A stretch of 64,000 bases of DNA from contig RSEF01000005.1 of NCBI GenBank assembly GCA_003993805.1, positions 11,944,429 to 12,008,428 on the forward strand, given 5' to 3'. Position numbers and translations under genes: made by a program. The stretch's first letter is position 1, and every line of letters starts with the position of its first letter. Under the pieces are notes generated by a model that was given only the letters and a program-made list of their open reading frames with translations, was not told where the DNA came from and ran no database searches. Shown piece after piece: positions 1 to 14,400 of this stretch. This DNA comes from Himantopus leucocephalus. Its lineage: Eukaryota; Chordata; Aves; Charadriiformes; Recurvirostridae.

Positions 1-849
1 ATGCTACAGTATCTAGTTTGCAGGAGACGATAAGGAGGGGTATATATTCTCTTTGCTGTTGCTTTAAAGGGGTAGCCTTTTTTCTTCTTTTCTATAGCAT
101 AGCTAGAATGAGAATTTAAAAGGAGTATGTGTCGTAGCATAAAGCTTTCACATACCTGATCTCAAAGTTAGAAGTAGGACCATTAGAAATGAAAGCAGGC
201 ATACAATTTCCAGTTCAAGCGAAATGTATTTACTTAGTGATTTTTGGCCAGACTCTATACATTTGGAAAACCTGGAATGATACTTTTGGAATATTTTACT
301 GCATGCCTTTGTGTCAGAGTTGGAGTGGAGCTGCCTTAATGACCTTTGTGGTTCTATTTTGTCCTTGATTATACCTGCAGCAGCACACCCACACTGAATA
401 AAAATTACCTGTAGCAAAAACTCTTTGTATGAAAATCTTTGTATGAAAGTAAAGGAAACAGTACTGGGACTGCAGTCATGGTAGGCCAACGAGTAAGGCT
501 GAAAAGTTTATAGGAAGTAGTAGTACCAGATGGTTTAATAAGGCAGGAAGAAAAATGACAAGTATAGAATCTCTTCTGCAGGTTGAAGGACAGAAGCAGC
601 AACTTTCAGAACTAAATAAAAGCTGAGAACAATTGCTCCAAATTAACTTAAATTAGATTAAAATTAAAGAAAAAGTCTGTCGGACATAGGAGAACATTGG
701 CAAGCATAAAGGTGAAAAGGTCAAGCTAAATAAGGTCCACTTTGATGTGGCTGTTGTGATGGTTTTACTGGTCTGGAAGTCTACATCAATCTTTTTATGT
801 TTCCTGTACTGTTATGTTGTGCTATCCAGTCTGGCCTTGAAAACCTTCA

Positions 850-1560
850 AGTATGGAGGCTGCACAGCCTCTCTAGGCACTCTACTTCACCTTATCCCAC
901 TGCTTGTGTGTCCTCATAGTGAGAAATTTTTTCCTTACGTCTAGTCTGAACTTCTCTTGTTTCAAGGTTGCCTCTCATCTTCCCACTATGCATCACTGGG
1001 TACAGCCTGGCTTTGTGGTCTTGATGGCCTCCTGTTAGACACTGGCAGGCTGCTGCTAGGTCCCCCCAAAAGACAACGCTTCTCCAGACTGGGCGAGCCC
1101 AGCTCCCCCAGCCTCTCCTTACAGGGTAGGTTCTCCAGTCCTGTAGTCACCTTGGTGGTCCTCTGCTGAACTTGCTCCATTTTATCTATATCTTTCTTGT
1201 ATTCAGGAGCCCAAAACTGGATGTACTGTTCTAGGTATGGTCTCACAAGAGCTGGGCAGAGGTGGTGATCTGGCCTAACAGCTGTGCTCCTGTGAATATA
1301 GACCAGCATACTGTTGGCTGCGTCTGCTGCCAGGTCACACTGCAGTCTCACGTTCAGCCTTTTATCCTTTTCAGAAGAGCAGCTCTGAGCCTGTATCGTT
1401 CCAGGGGACTCTTCCTTCCCAGGTGCAGGGCTTCATGTATGTTGCTGTTGAATTTCATACGACTCATGTTTACTCATTCCTCCAGCTTGGATGGTCACTC
1501 TGGGTGGCAGCCCTGCCCCTGCATGTACCATCTGGTTCCCCCGTTTTGGTATCATCTGTA
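850..1560 (-). mobile_element. CR1 LINE fragment, reverse orientation
   Basis: On the minus strand, 1250-1090 decodes to a decayed reverse-transcriptase C-terminal region: ALVRPYLEQYIQFWAPEYKK, then ERLGELGSPSLEKR, matching the CR1 'LVRPHLEYCVQFWAP..YKKDI' and 'ERLRELGLFSLEKRRL' motifs. The rest of the block reads like the complement of other CR1 coding parts. Stop codons and substitutions make it dead. The borders are approximate. Confidence 0.8.
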
Positions 1561-4500
1561 AGCATGTCTTGTAAAATGTTATTGTTCAGAAGAATATAGT
1601 GGGTTTTAATGCAGGTTAATAAAAGTTAAACAGTTGCAGGTGCTATTTCTCATTTGCTCTTACTGCTGCTTCTTCTAGGTCGTTATTTAATTTTCATTCT
1701 CTTTAACCATATTTTCTTATTGTAAGAATCTTTTATCCAGCTTTAAATAGCAAAGGTAGAGTTAGGAAATGACATTTAATTCAGTAAACTGTTCTTAAAC
1801 AAATGTTGAAGTTACTTGTGAGTTTCATTATTATAAAAGCATAAAAATGGCTCAGATTAAGAGTTCATTTAGCTTAATATTCTGTCTCTAATCTCTGATC
1901 TTTGTCTAAGGTCAAGTTTAACATCTATTCTTATCAGTTAAATATCTTTTACATCATTGACTTGAAAATGTCATATTAAAGAGATTTGGGGGGCCAAAAG
2001 ATGGTTAGAACTTTTTCTGTGTATTCTATGCATCTCCCTGATATTGCAATGGGTCCAGAAGCAGCACACCAAGGGAAAAATCAATAAAAGCAGTAACTGT
2101 AAGTTGCTGCTTATCGTCTTCCCGTCCATTATAAGGGCTAATGTGCAATTAAATGCATTAAAGATCACGGGGGAAAAAGAAAGTAGCCATAATCAGAGGA
2201 CGATGGAAGGATAAAAATACGATAACATATGATAATATTTTTTTTTCTTTTTCTCTCCCCCTCCCCCCCTCACCTTCCTACACTCTTCCAACTTCCACCT
2301 GTTTTCAGCTCAGGGGACTTCCTAATGTGGTTTAGCTATTTAGTTGTAAGTGCCTGTTCAGTCTACTCTTCAACTTATGGCACTTCCTCCTTTGCCTAGT
2401 TTCCCCTTCAACTTACTTAAACTTCTTGCATCCGCAACTTCCTTTGACAGGGCAGGTTACTTACTACCTGTTAGTGAAGAACTGCCTCTTTCTCGTTTGG
2501 ACCTGGCTTGTCCTAGCCCTTTCTAATGTCTTCTGGTTCGTGTGTTGTAAAAAAAGTAGTCTGTTGAATTTAACTTTCTACTAACCAGTTCCTTGGGCAG
2601 AATCTGTAACAATCATGAGTTCAGTGTAGCAATATACATGACATCTAGCAAGGACAATAACTAACTTGTTTAAAAATTATTTTAACGTGATTTTAGAGAC
2701 TGGCTTGATATGTCAAAGTTCATGACTTTGTATATTCTTAGACTGAATATATTGCAGTAATATATAGTTTTGTTTCCTGGCGGTTGGTAACTGTCAGCCA
2801 TTAGGATTTTTTTGTTGTAGAATGATGCCACTCAAAGTTCTGTCTAACAATAGCAGATGTTCTTGTGCAAAACACCTGGAGACAAATGAACAGCAGAAGA
2901 ATCTGCTCACTGAGAAATTATACCATGCTATTACATTCATTCTCTTTTGCAGGGGAAATGTATTGATTCTGTGTTGCGTGAGATCAGTTGGAATTACTGT
3001 AACTGTGTTTGCATGCTTACAGAGAAGTGGCTGCATCTTGGACATATGGTTTGGGTTTTTACAAGTATTTGTTCTACAGGTTCTGCTCTTGTTCACAGAG
3101 AGCAAACTTCGTATGGTTTTGTAAATAAATGGATTATTCAAAAAAATATCCTTTCAGTGTCACTGACTTCAAAAGGCAGCCACAGCAGAGATCCCAAATA
3201 CAGTTTTATAGACGGAGAAAAGGTCACTTTTTCCTTGGCAGGTCATGTGTTAACAGTAAAAATAATAATAATTAAATAATTTTATAAAAATTAACTCATT
3301 GTGTATGACTTATGATCTTATAACAGCCCTATTCCAAATTTTAAAAGCTGTTGCTCTGGGATACTGCGCAAAATACACTGAATTTCTATAATAATTTTTT
3401 TTTAAAGGTTAACTGATTTCATTTGTTAAACAGTTTAAACATTTACTATAATCTCTCCTTGAATTAAGGGTATAAAATAGTAAAATGAAATTTTCAAGAA
3501 CACCTGTAGGTTAACCATAATTATCTTAAATTGAGACAAAGAAACAAGCTTTTATTGCATTTCCTAATTGCAGTACAACCTATAGCAACCTCTTGTCTTG
3601 GGTTTCTTAGTTACCATCCTGTATATTCTATTAGTTTGTGAAACTGTAACTGGGCTCTGATCCGAAAACTTCTCTCTTTAAATTTGTAATAGACAAACTG
3701 AGAAGCATTTCTCTCTAGACTTGCAAGAAATACCCATGCGGGTACTTTATAAGTTTTTGATAAGTTACTTGCTAGATTATTTTTAGCAGTCCAATGTTAC
3801 TATTCAAGAAGCTATGTTTTCAGTGCAGTATCATAATATATTAAAGCTGCATTATTTTATCATCTAGGGTTTTTTTCATAGGTTTTCAATACATCTTAAA
3901 CTGGTAACCACAATTTTAAAATTCTGAAACACAATGTAGAGTCAACAGAACTTTTCGGAACTCTTTTTCTCATTTACATAGGAAAATTAAGTTTTAATAA
4001 GGAAATGGAAGATGTGTGATATTAGTATGAGATGCTGGAAATGGAATAATCTTGCACTGATAATTGGCTAACAGTAAGATTTTGTTGTTTTGCTCACTGT
4101 TGATACAAAGATTATGAAAATGTAAATTTGATCTAACTTTGATCCTGTAAATTTCTTCTTCCTACTTTTCATTTCACTTTTGCTTTTATTCCAGATAAAA
4201 AGTTAAACAAGTATAAAGCTCACGTCTTCAGAAATATCCTGAAAAGCTAGGAGACTTCAACAGATATTACTTGATTTTGGTTAGCATGTGTTATACAGCA
4301 ATTAATAGGAAAGTTGGCTGATAAGGTGTATTTGTAAAGTTACAAATCAAATATATTTCTACATAAGTGGTGAAGATGCTTTTTGTCTCTGTAGCCCACA
4401 GTAAACACTTCTATGAGGGATAGTTCACCTATGGCTGCCAAAAAAAAGGAAAGGTTTGTAGATAAACTAGGCATGATGTCTGAAACAATTAGTTTCAACT

Positions 4501-7439
4501 CAGATATGGTAATGCCTAATGTAGTCTTTGGAGGCAATTTGGACACATAGGCTTTATTTTGTGATTTCCTTTTGACTTGTTTCAAGTCAAAGGCAATTGC
4601 TTTAACGTGTTGTTCCTAGAGTGGATTCATAGCATATTTTGTGAAATATTAGTTATTCTCTTTGTGTTCTTGGTAGCTTTGCCTCATTGCCTTATTTCAG
4701 AAACTGACTGTTCTTTTTGGCCAAATAATTGGTTCTCTTACATGTTGTACAGCAGTGGTCCCAAAACTACTTGGGATGGCTTATGGTTACCATCCCACTT
4801 TGGGTTACAGCAGTTGGAACGGGAATTCCATCCCTGATGTAAAATCTTAACCGCTTGTTAATGTTTGGAGTTCTAACCCTAGCAGAAATGAGGCTTGAAA
4901 TGGAAATTATCACAACAAGGGAAATAAAATTAGCAACTACTCCTTTTGGTATAAAGGTAAGATTGGGATACAGGATAATATCTATTCTTTCATAGAAAAC
5001 ATCTACTATTGACATATTATGACTCTATGACCTCTTGAGGTCCTTTCAAATGGAATTATCCTAGAAGATTATGTACCTGTTGGTGTGAAATTTTGTGTAG
5101 ACATAGCTAACTAGCTCAGGTACTGCTGAGGGCATGTTTGCAGTAGCACGTAATTCTTCTCGGGCTGTGAATCCTGGGAAAGGAGCTGAGCAAATATTTA
5201 AGCACTGAGTCAATGGTGAACTCCAGCCACTGTGGCTACTGAGCTAGTACTACTTAAGTGTTTTATCCTGTAGTTCTCTAGGGGTTTTCTAACGTGCTAC
5301 TTGCTAGCTTGTATGAATGAACTAGAAACATCTCGGTACCTTTGACTACTACTCATAACTCTTCTCTCATTGTAGAAACAGGCCATACAACTTTGGATGT
5401 TCCATCTTTCTTTTCTTGGGATTTAGACTTGCAAAAAACTTGCAAAAAAGAGAGATCCTTGTTACTATAACCAGTACCTCAAACAGTCTGTTAGCTTACT
5501 GTGTTAATGTAAACTTATCAGCATGTATAAAATCTATGTTTAAAAAGGTGGTGGGAGCAGACTGGATGTTTAGTGTTCTGAAACATGCATTTTAGAGGCC
5601 TGTAATATGTTCACACTGTATAGCACAACAGTCATAGCAACTGTGTGTGTTCAAATCACATTATGACTTTAAATATCATTGACACCTGAAAAATTCTGCT
5701 AACGTGACATAAATCTTAAGTTGCAATGATGTTTCACTTAGCATTTGCGTTAAATCTTGTGGATTTTGGAGGAAAATGTTTACCTGCTTTAAATGTATGT
5801 TGCAATGCTCTCTGACTGCAGCATTAGTTGCCTTTAATGTCAGTGACCGAACTCTTCAAAAATTAAAACCTCTTGTTGATATTTTTAATTTAGTTCTCTT
5901 GTCCCCACACTGGTATAAAACCTTTGTTGTTTTTGGATGCTGCTGTTTAATGCTGCTGAAGTAATTAATGATAGAATGAGCTTTGAAGTATATTTTGTGT
6001 AAAAGCATCTCTATATCTTCCTTTAAAGAACCGAGTTCTGTATGGGGAAATTATCAGAAATTTGCACCTCAGTCTGGGGAAAGAAGTGATACCATGCGAT
6101 TCTTGTCCTTAAGTAGATTACATAAGCAATCTGTGTAATACAGAATGAATAAACTACATACGTGAGTCACATTAAACTTTTTTAAATGTTTTACTCTGTA
6201 AGCACAAAATCTATTTTAAAATTTTCAGTTTATGAATCATATCAGATTTTATTGTCTTGCATAAACAGATCCCACTGATCTTTAGTTTAACTGCTAGTGC
6301 CTGAGCTAAAGAAATAATTCTGAAATCCCTTTGTAGACCTGTTTTTTTGTGAGTGAAGAACCATGCAGCAGAGCAACCCTGGAGTAGGAAAGCTGCTGGA
6401 TCACACAGCAAGCTGAGATTTCAGTGCCTGAACAGGTTACCATCTGGTAAGGCCCTGCTGGATGCCATTCTCCTCCATTAGACAGAGGTATTGCAGTCTC
6501 TTGAGACTTTGATTTTTGAAGGTTGTTAATAGCTTAATTAACTATTATAAGGGTTGAAGCAGCTGTGTGATAGACTGAGCCACTAAGATATCATTACTAA
6601 ACATTCTGTAACAGAAAAATGTGCTTCTAAGGTCTATAAGAATTCGTCATTGCATCAGTAGTATACTGGTTTTATGTTATAGGACTTTAAAAATTGGGTA
6701 GTCCCTTATACCAGGCTTTATCAAGAAAGTTAGAAATTAATAGTGATATTATGGGTGGAAATAATAACACAGTAGAAAAGTTTGCAAAAACTATCTTACG
6801 AACCAGTCTGAACAAAAGAAAGAACAATATTGTTGTTTTTTACAAGTTGTCATCTATGTGTTTAATTAAGATTAGTGAAAAATCTCACAAGTCTAAAGAA
6901 TCCAATTGTGAATTGTTGGCTACTGAATGAGTTGGGACTTAATTTTAACTGCTAGATAAAGAATCAGTTACATATCATGACAGTTAAAAAAAAAAATCTT
7001 GGAAGCTAGAAGCTCTTCATGAAGCTGTACTGTGCAATGTCAATACTGTCAAGAGTTATTACCGAATATTGAAGTAGAAGGCTTATGAGAGTTAAAACAA
7101 CAAATGTTTTGTGCAGTTAATGTCTTCAACTGAGTATACATGTGAATAGTTATGGAAACTCTTGCAGGCATTTGTCTGTTCCTCTGCTGTCAGCTAAGAA
7201 ATCAGCTAAATAGCTAAAAATTTTTTTAAATGTTTCAACAAGACTTTTTCTCCCTTCAGAGATCTTGCATTTTGTGGCACCTTAAGAATTTGAAAATGAC
7301 ATTAATGAAATATATCTTTATGTAGATTGTTTAGATTTTGCATGAGGGTGGGGCGCTCAGATTAAATCTTTAGATACCGTCAATGATTGTTTATTGAAGC
7401 ATCTAATCAGAGAAACCAGAAAAGGAAATGCAACTGTTA

Positions 7440-8880
7440 ACTTCTTCCTGAGGAATAATTAGGATCTGCTTCAAAATAGCAGTCAGAGAGCATCTCTGTA
7501 ATGATGATTGCAATGTGATCATTCAGAATTCATATTGGAGCAATGGAAACCAAGAGGTCCATTACACTTGTGCTCAGAAAAAATGTTAAAATAAAAGGGG
7601 AAGGTAAATAAAGTAGAATCCCTGCAGGTGGCATAGAGACTATTCAAAGACATCATAGCCTCATAGGAAAAAGTAAGCATTCTTGAAAAAAGTTGAGCTT
7701 GTATCTAGAACTGACAGGTTAAATGTAATAGTCCAAGGCAGATCAAAAATAATCTGAAGAGTAACTTGTAGAAAATATAAAAAATTATTAATAATGTTTA
7801 TACAAATGCATTAGAAGCTTGAATCCTCCCAGAATGCCTGTAGGACTGGTAGATTCTCAGAAATAGGAGGAGCCTTGATACAAGATGAGGCCACAGCAGG
7901 AAAAGAAAAAATTCTTTTTGATAGCGTTAACCTGGAGAAAATTCCTATGCTGGAAGTTTACAGGCAATGTTTCAGAGGGTTTAAGTGAAATTTAAGTGTT
8001 GCAAATGAAATTTGATTATAAGGAAAACCAGCAAAATATAAAAAACCAGATAACACATGCCCAAGGTTCTCGAGAGACTTGAGGATGAAACAACCAAATT
8101 GCCGAATGTAATGTGCAGCTTTTTACTTGAAACTGATTAGGTCCCAGATGAATGCAAGTTGGCCGATGCCATGTCACTTCATGGAAGTTCCCGGGAGAGC
8201 TCTAAAGAGCTGTTGGCCAATAATCATGACTTTCATAGCAGGCAAATTTGTAGAAATCATAACAAATATTAACGTTACTCATTTCAGAGAAAGATGATGT
8301 TTTGGGTAGGAGTCAACACTGCTTTTTTAGTGAGTCTTGCATCAAATCAACTTCCGAGAATTCTTTGAAGGAACCAGCAAGTTTGTAGATAATAAAGATC
8401 CATCTGATACAGTCAGCTTGGATTTCTAAAAGGCAAGGTTGGAAAAGGGAGTAGAAAAAGGTAACAGGGCTAATGAAAGCTATTGGAAACCCTTTCATAC
8501 AAGGCACTATGAGGACTCCACCCCAGCCAGACTCAATACAGTGGGCTGTGACTGCAGCATGGAAAAAGATAAATATAGGGAGGATATGACAGTGGTCTGT
8601 GAAATCATGAATGGCAGAGAAAGCCATAAGAGGCTAAGGGGTATCAGATGTTTGAGCCTGCTTGTGACGGTGTGTATTTTTAACTATTGAAACTTCTTTC
8701 GGTAAGACATTGCAGATGCCAGAAGCTTAAGGAAGAAAATTTGTTGAGAGCTATTAAATACAGTGCCACTTTGAGGAAGCACTTGAGCTGCAGATTGCTG
8801 GATGCTGGGAGGGTTTGGGAGAACAGATTGTTTAATTTCTCTGTAGATTTTTTTTTTTTTGTATCTTCTGTTGCCTTGTC
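7440..8880 (+). mobile_element. Ancient CR1-like LINE fragment, sense orientation
   Basis: The region around 8300-8440 reads, with many changes, like the CR1 reverse-transcriptase stretch that normally encodes 'HGFxxGKSCLTNLLEFFEGVNK.VDKG...YLDFQKAFD': gtcaacactgctttttt, agaattctttgaaggaacc and cttggatttctaaaaggcaa are recognisable. Around 8780-8830 the 'ctgcagattgctggatgctgggaggg' type text resembles the 3' part of old CR1 copies. Divergence is high, so this is an old insertion. The 7440-8040 part is less certain. Confidence 0.6.
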
Positions 8881-11415
8881 AAAGACATGATACCAGGATA
8901 GAGAGGTTTGTGGTCTGATCCAGTGCAGCTAGTTTATATTCTTGTTTAAACCAGTAGGACAATGTTTGTTACTTCTTTTGTAATTTAAGTGGGTATTCTT
9001 GATTGCAATTGCATACAGAAGAGGAGGAAAGAAAGCACAGGTAAACTAACAGTTTTAAAGTCACAATTTGTTTGGATTGTTTTTTGGTTTTTTTCCCATT
9101 TAATGAGAGATTTTGATGTTAGTAAATTTAATTATGTTTTTTTGAACTTACATGACTGAAAATAACAGTAGTCAAATTCCCATATAAACCTACCTTATTT
9201 TAACATAATTATAAAGAATCTTTTGGCTTGTATTCCTAATCATTAATAACTAAATTTTGTCTCAGAGCAATCTTGAATTCAAAAGTAGGCTATACAGTTA
9301 TGCGTTATGGCAAATTTGCTACAGAATTCCATTAATACTTTTACAAATTATTATCCTGTAGATCCAAGTTCTAGCTCTAATGTTTAATTTTAACAAATGT
9401 TCCTCCTCTCAATATTTAACCATATTTTTTCTTTTACATTCATTGGTTTACAATCTCTGCATAACCGGAACCATGAAGAACTTCTAGGGAAAAAAATTAC
9501 AGTTACCTTCTTCCAGTTAGAGTTCTCAGAAATTGATTGTGAATATTTATACTGTTTGTGTGCCTTCCACTTTGTAACCTGAATTACCAGTTATTAGGAG
9601 TTTGAGGAACTGGAAGAGTCTGATTTGATTGGAATGCCAAAGGCAGAGGCAGCTGGTATATGTGACAGCAAGTATTGATACAGGACTTGCTTTTATGTCA
9701 TGTATTTTGTTAGCATGAATGTATGGAGTCCCTCTTGAGGAACTCAAATTACAAGTACGTAAAGCTCGTTTTTATATAATGCTATAGGTCATGAAAATGT
9801 AAAACCTGGACTGAATATGGACATATTTGAGTAGAAATCTGAATGGGTTAGTTTTTAGCTCTGCACATAGGAGAAGAACATTTGTTAGGTTAGATATAGG
9901 GTTCTGAAATGAAGTCAAACTTTTGTTAAGCCTGTCTAGCCAAAACTGATTAGTAAATTGATTTCTAAATTATAATCTAACTTGTCTTTGCCTCCTTTTC
10001 CAAAATGAAAACTACTAACTTGGCACATAGACTAAAATTACCCTATTCTTTCTTTCCTTTTTCTTTCATTGGTTTAAGACCAATGTTGTCTCAAACTCTT
10101 CTGTTGTTGGACAAGACTGGAAATTGAAGAGAAATGGCGTTTATGGCAAGGATGTGTGTATTGTTATCTTTGTGAAAATCTGCTCTCAGATATTTTTTTT
10201 TAAATTTTAAAAATTGTATTTTGTGTGTGCTCAATAAAACTTCTTTTATCTTTATAGCACAGTACCTGAAGATTCCACCACAGTGTGTACAATCCAATGT
10301 GAAGTGGACTTGGCCTGTAGTTTCAGCTTTGAGCTTGGGCTGTGCCCCGGAACTGCGCAGGAGGGCGGTTTCTTCTGTGCTTTTTCTCTCCCTTGCCTTG
10401 TCTTGACTGATTTAATTGCAGTAGGGATAAGAACAGTAGCTGTGGGGAAGAAAATAAGTTAAAATATTTTCATAAGCAGAAGGGAAGAAGTTGGGGCTGA
10501 AGGAGAGGATGTTCAAATGGTGGTTTGAACTTGAATGAGACTGGGGTATTTTTATGTCTGGAGTAATGAGATCAACATGCTATATAAGGAGGTTATGATG
10601 AGAAGCTTGAGAAATGAAGATAGCTGGAGATACCTGAGGAATGAAACTGGAATAAGGAGTAAGCGATGGGTCTGGATTAATGCTGGAAGGGACAGGGCTG
10701 TAAATCTTGTACATGAGAGAACAAGCGGAAGTTTGTGTCTGCTGAGGAGCATTCCAATCAGGAGCCTGAATGACACCATCTCCCTCTGCTGCAACCAAAC
10801 ACCTGAGAAAGGCTCTTAGTGCTTTCTAATATTCATCTGAATAAAAGATACTAACCTGACTTCTGTCATTGCTTGCTCCAATGGGACAGATCTTTAGTGG
10901 TTTGTCATTCCATCAATGTGATGACATATGATGGAATTTGGGAGTTTTGGTTTGCCTTCTTGAGAACATTTGGGCAGCAGCAATAAAAAAGATAAAATGG
11001 GCATTGTTTCTGAAGGAGTTAAAAATTAAATAATTGTGGAAATAAAAGTGCCTGTGATTTTGCAAGTTCTAATTATATAATTCCATACATCTCTCCTGTC
11101 TTTCTCTGCTCCTCAAATCCTGAAATTTGTGGTGCATCACAGTGAATAATGAGAGATTTGTTTTGTTTTGTTTTCTCACTGTGGTTCCCAGTTCTCTATA
11201 CCCTCAAATAAGTGTAAAGGATGAGTTGGAGGTCAGAAAAAAATAAGAGAGGGGCTTAGGCTTGAGGCAGTTGAACATTACATTGGGAAACTGAGTTTTA
11301 TTATGACTTTATCATTGAAATGTCTTTGTGTGTGTGAGATCCTTGGTGAGTCACTAAAATCTAAATTTTCCCAAGTGGTTACTAACTGTATGTGTGGTTT
11401 TGATTTGTTCTTCTG

Positions 11416-11441
11416 CCCCCCTACCTCCCACCCCCTCCCCC
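11416..11441 (-). repeat. C-rich tract, G-quadruplex-capable on the minus strand
   Basis: Four C runs of three or more within 26 bases give, on the minus strand, four G runs separated by short loops, fitting the G3+N1-7 pattern. No gene element is recognised nearby. Confidence 0.6.
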
Positions 11442-14400
11442 GAGACTATAGATCTGATTTGCAGTAATGGTAACCACTCTTTGGTGTAGCCAAAGACTAT
11501 CAACCGTACTTTGAATGCCGAAAATCTATGTAAGTGGTGAAAGAAACTGAACATCGTTAGACATCCGAATTTAGCAAAATTATTTTTAATATTTTTTTAT
11601 CTGAGTTACTAATCGGTAAAGTACTCCAATATTTTACAAGCATTTTGCAAATATTTTCTAAGAATGTTTGTGAATATTCACGTGTTATCATGGTAAGCAC
11701 TATACCAAAGCCAGAGCAAGTGAAAAAAAAAATAAAATTGTTGGGTGGTTTTGAACTGCATTCAGCAAGTATGGGGCCATACACCGAATAATAAAAAAAC
11801 AGAATGCTGTGCTCTTTCTGTGGACCTGTTCCATTGTATTCCAAGTGTAGCAACTCACACTTGCTATATTTCTCGTTGACAGACAAAATTTCTATCTCAT
11901 TTACCCATCTTTAAACCCCTTAAAACTGTCATCTTAGTATATTGGCAAGTGTGTTTTGCTTTTTCTATTTATACGTACATTAGCATGATGTTTTCTAAAC
12001 ATAAGTATTGCATCAAACATGAGGCTACCTTATGAGACTGAGAATTTCAGAGATACATTTTCTACATTGAATTTTGAAAAATGCTTTCCATTCGCTTGAA
12101 TAAGTGATGACGAACTACTTGCATCCATCACCAAAAAGGAATGCGACAGCTAATAACTGCTCTGCTGCAACAGAACAAGTTCTGTCAGTCATGAATTGAA
12201 ATTTTTGTTTATAGTACATCAGCACGTGGCAGTGGTACTGGGGTTCTAAAACATTAACCACAGTATTTTTAATGTCTAGAACATTGTGAGTGCTGCTTAT
12301 ATACTATACAGCTCTAGTACAAATATATGTATGTATATTATACTATACCGTATAGCAGATTTTTATATATTTCAATTCAAATATTGGAGTTTTATGTACA
12401 GTAAAGTACTGTGGTGCTTTTAAGAAACCTGCATTTATGCTTTGCAGTTTTGCTTGACATGTTACAATACTAATAGCCCTCAGTTCACTGATAAAGCCTT
12501 TCCTTTTCTAGCAATCATTTACCTTTCTCCAGGTACAGGCTGGATGTGTTTAGAGAAAATAATCAGTGTAGATAATTAGAGATATTCAATAAATTCTATA
12601 GTGGATAGGACTTTTTAAGAGCTATGCCTTGTTTTGTTTCAGAGTTGAAACTATCCAGGGAGAAAGGATCATTTTATGGTTGTAATAACTGAATGACAAA
12701 GAATCTTTGTCTGATAGAGTGTTGTTATGCTGATAACCAGTCTATTTCAGCTGTCTTTCTGTCTTGGTCTGTCTTTAAAATATTTATCATAATGCTTTCA
12801 TCTGTCTTGGAGAAGATGGAGAAGGTTGGGTTTTTATTAACAACATTATAGAAAGCTCATTAGAAAATTGATTTGTATTCTAGTCACAGTTTGGAAGGTT
12901 TATGGTAAAGAGCATATGAGGTCACACTAAATGCGTGGAATAGAAAGAAATATTGAATTATTTCCTTACTTAAAATGGTCTAAGTTAACCTTTTATCCCA
13001 TAATCATTTAGACGTGTGGGTGGGTATGTTACTATGGCTTGGCTAGTTTATGATACATCAGCTGTTCTGCAGTAATTGCTGATGCATTTGCTTTTATTTC
13101 CAGTGTTAGTAATACATTCCCAGTGTATTTTCTCTGAGGGGTGATAACTTGAAGTATTTTGTTTTTTGAAAACAGTAAGAGGCTTCAGATGGAGCAGCTG
13201 AAAAGTAGCAGCTTGCACCACACTAATTGCCTAATGGATGGGTCTGAGAGGGCCTAATGGTTAGAAAAATGTCCCGCTTCACTGGAGTGGAATCAACTCT
13301 GCATGAAACTGCAGCAATTCTCATATCTTGAGTCATGCATTATCAATCTATTTCTACCAGTTAAGGAACCAGGTAATTCCTGGAGTTGAGACACATATAA
13401 ATTGAGAGCTTCGGATTTATCAGATTGCTTCAAAAGATTATAATAATTTTAGTGCTTTTATTAATTTATTCAAAACTTCAAAGAGCTTACTTTGCACTTT
13501 GTTTATAATACTAAAAAGAAATTTGGACTACCACTTGCACAACACATGTGAGAATGTTAAATGGGTTGATTTATTTTATTACAACGTTTAATATTAGGAA
13601 TTTCAGCATTTATCTTTGGTCTGAATACAGGTTCAGTTAACGTAATTTCTGTCCCTTTGATTTGACCCAATAGTTTCACATGCTGACTGACAGTTTCAAA
13701 CTGGTGGTAAGTCTCTTGAGCTGTTTCTTTCTTCAGAATATTTCACCATTTTACATATATTCTGAAGATTTAGGTTAAAACTGCTGAAGTCCAACAAATA
13801 TTTAGTTGGAAGCTGTCTCCACTGCTCTGGCAGGCAATTTCTGTCATTTACTCCAGTGGCATCCAAGTTTTTCTAAAATGTGAGTGAAAAACCAGTCTCC
13901 AAGCCTTTCAATGCCTATATTGGTGTAAACCTGTTGTTCAGGATGGCACATTTTATCTGCTCATTATGTAGTATGCTGATTTCTTAGCAGTTTAACTTAT
14001 TTTCCTTTCCCACCAGCCTGTAGCAATTTGGTTCAAGCATTTGCATGTTAATAGTATAAAAAAAGTCAAATTTGCATCTTTTACCACCAGTAATCGTTTT
14101 CTAATCAGACTTATGATGCAGTAATGAACCAGTTATGAGAGGGCAACTCATTAATATAAATAGTCCCATTTTACAAGTATTTTGCCAAGGTCAGTGGGAG
14201 AGAAGAGGGAGGTCAGAAGTAGCTCCTTAGTCACCATCACATCTGGAGCTGAAACAAACTCTTCCTTTGTCTGTAGAAATTTGGCAGTGTTTTAGGGTTG
14301 CCAGAGTTTAGATGCTAAAATGTGGGACAATGTCAGAGAACTAAACTGTGCATACATAGATTAACTGTGCATGGAAAGTACAGTTTATCTGCATAATAAA

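Noticed and set aside
4750..4850. Locally repeated 'gggatgg..ccatccc' text suggesting a small transposon
   Set aside because: No terminal inverted repeats with target duplications could be defined and no family was recognised.
8313..8690. Open frames of 83-104 codons on both strands
   Set aside because: They fall inside the degraded CR1 fragment and are leftovers of it, not host genes.
10535..10819. 94-codon open frame in intron 1 with overlapping minus-strand frames
   Set aside because: Open in several frames at once, with no family resemblance and no splice context; most likely chance.
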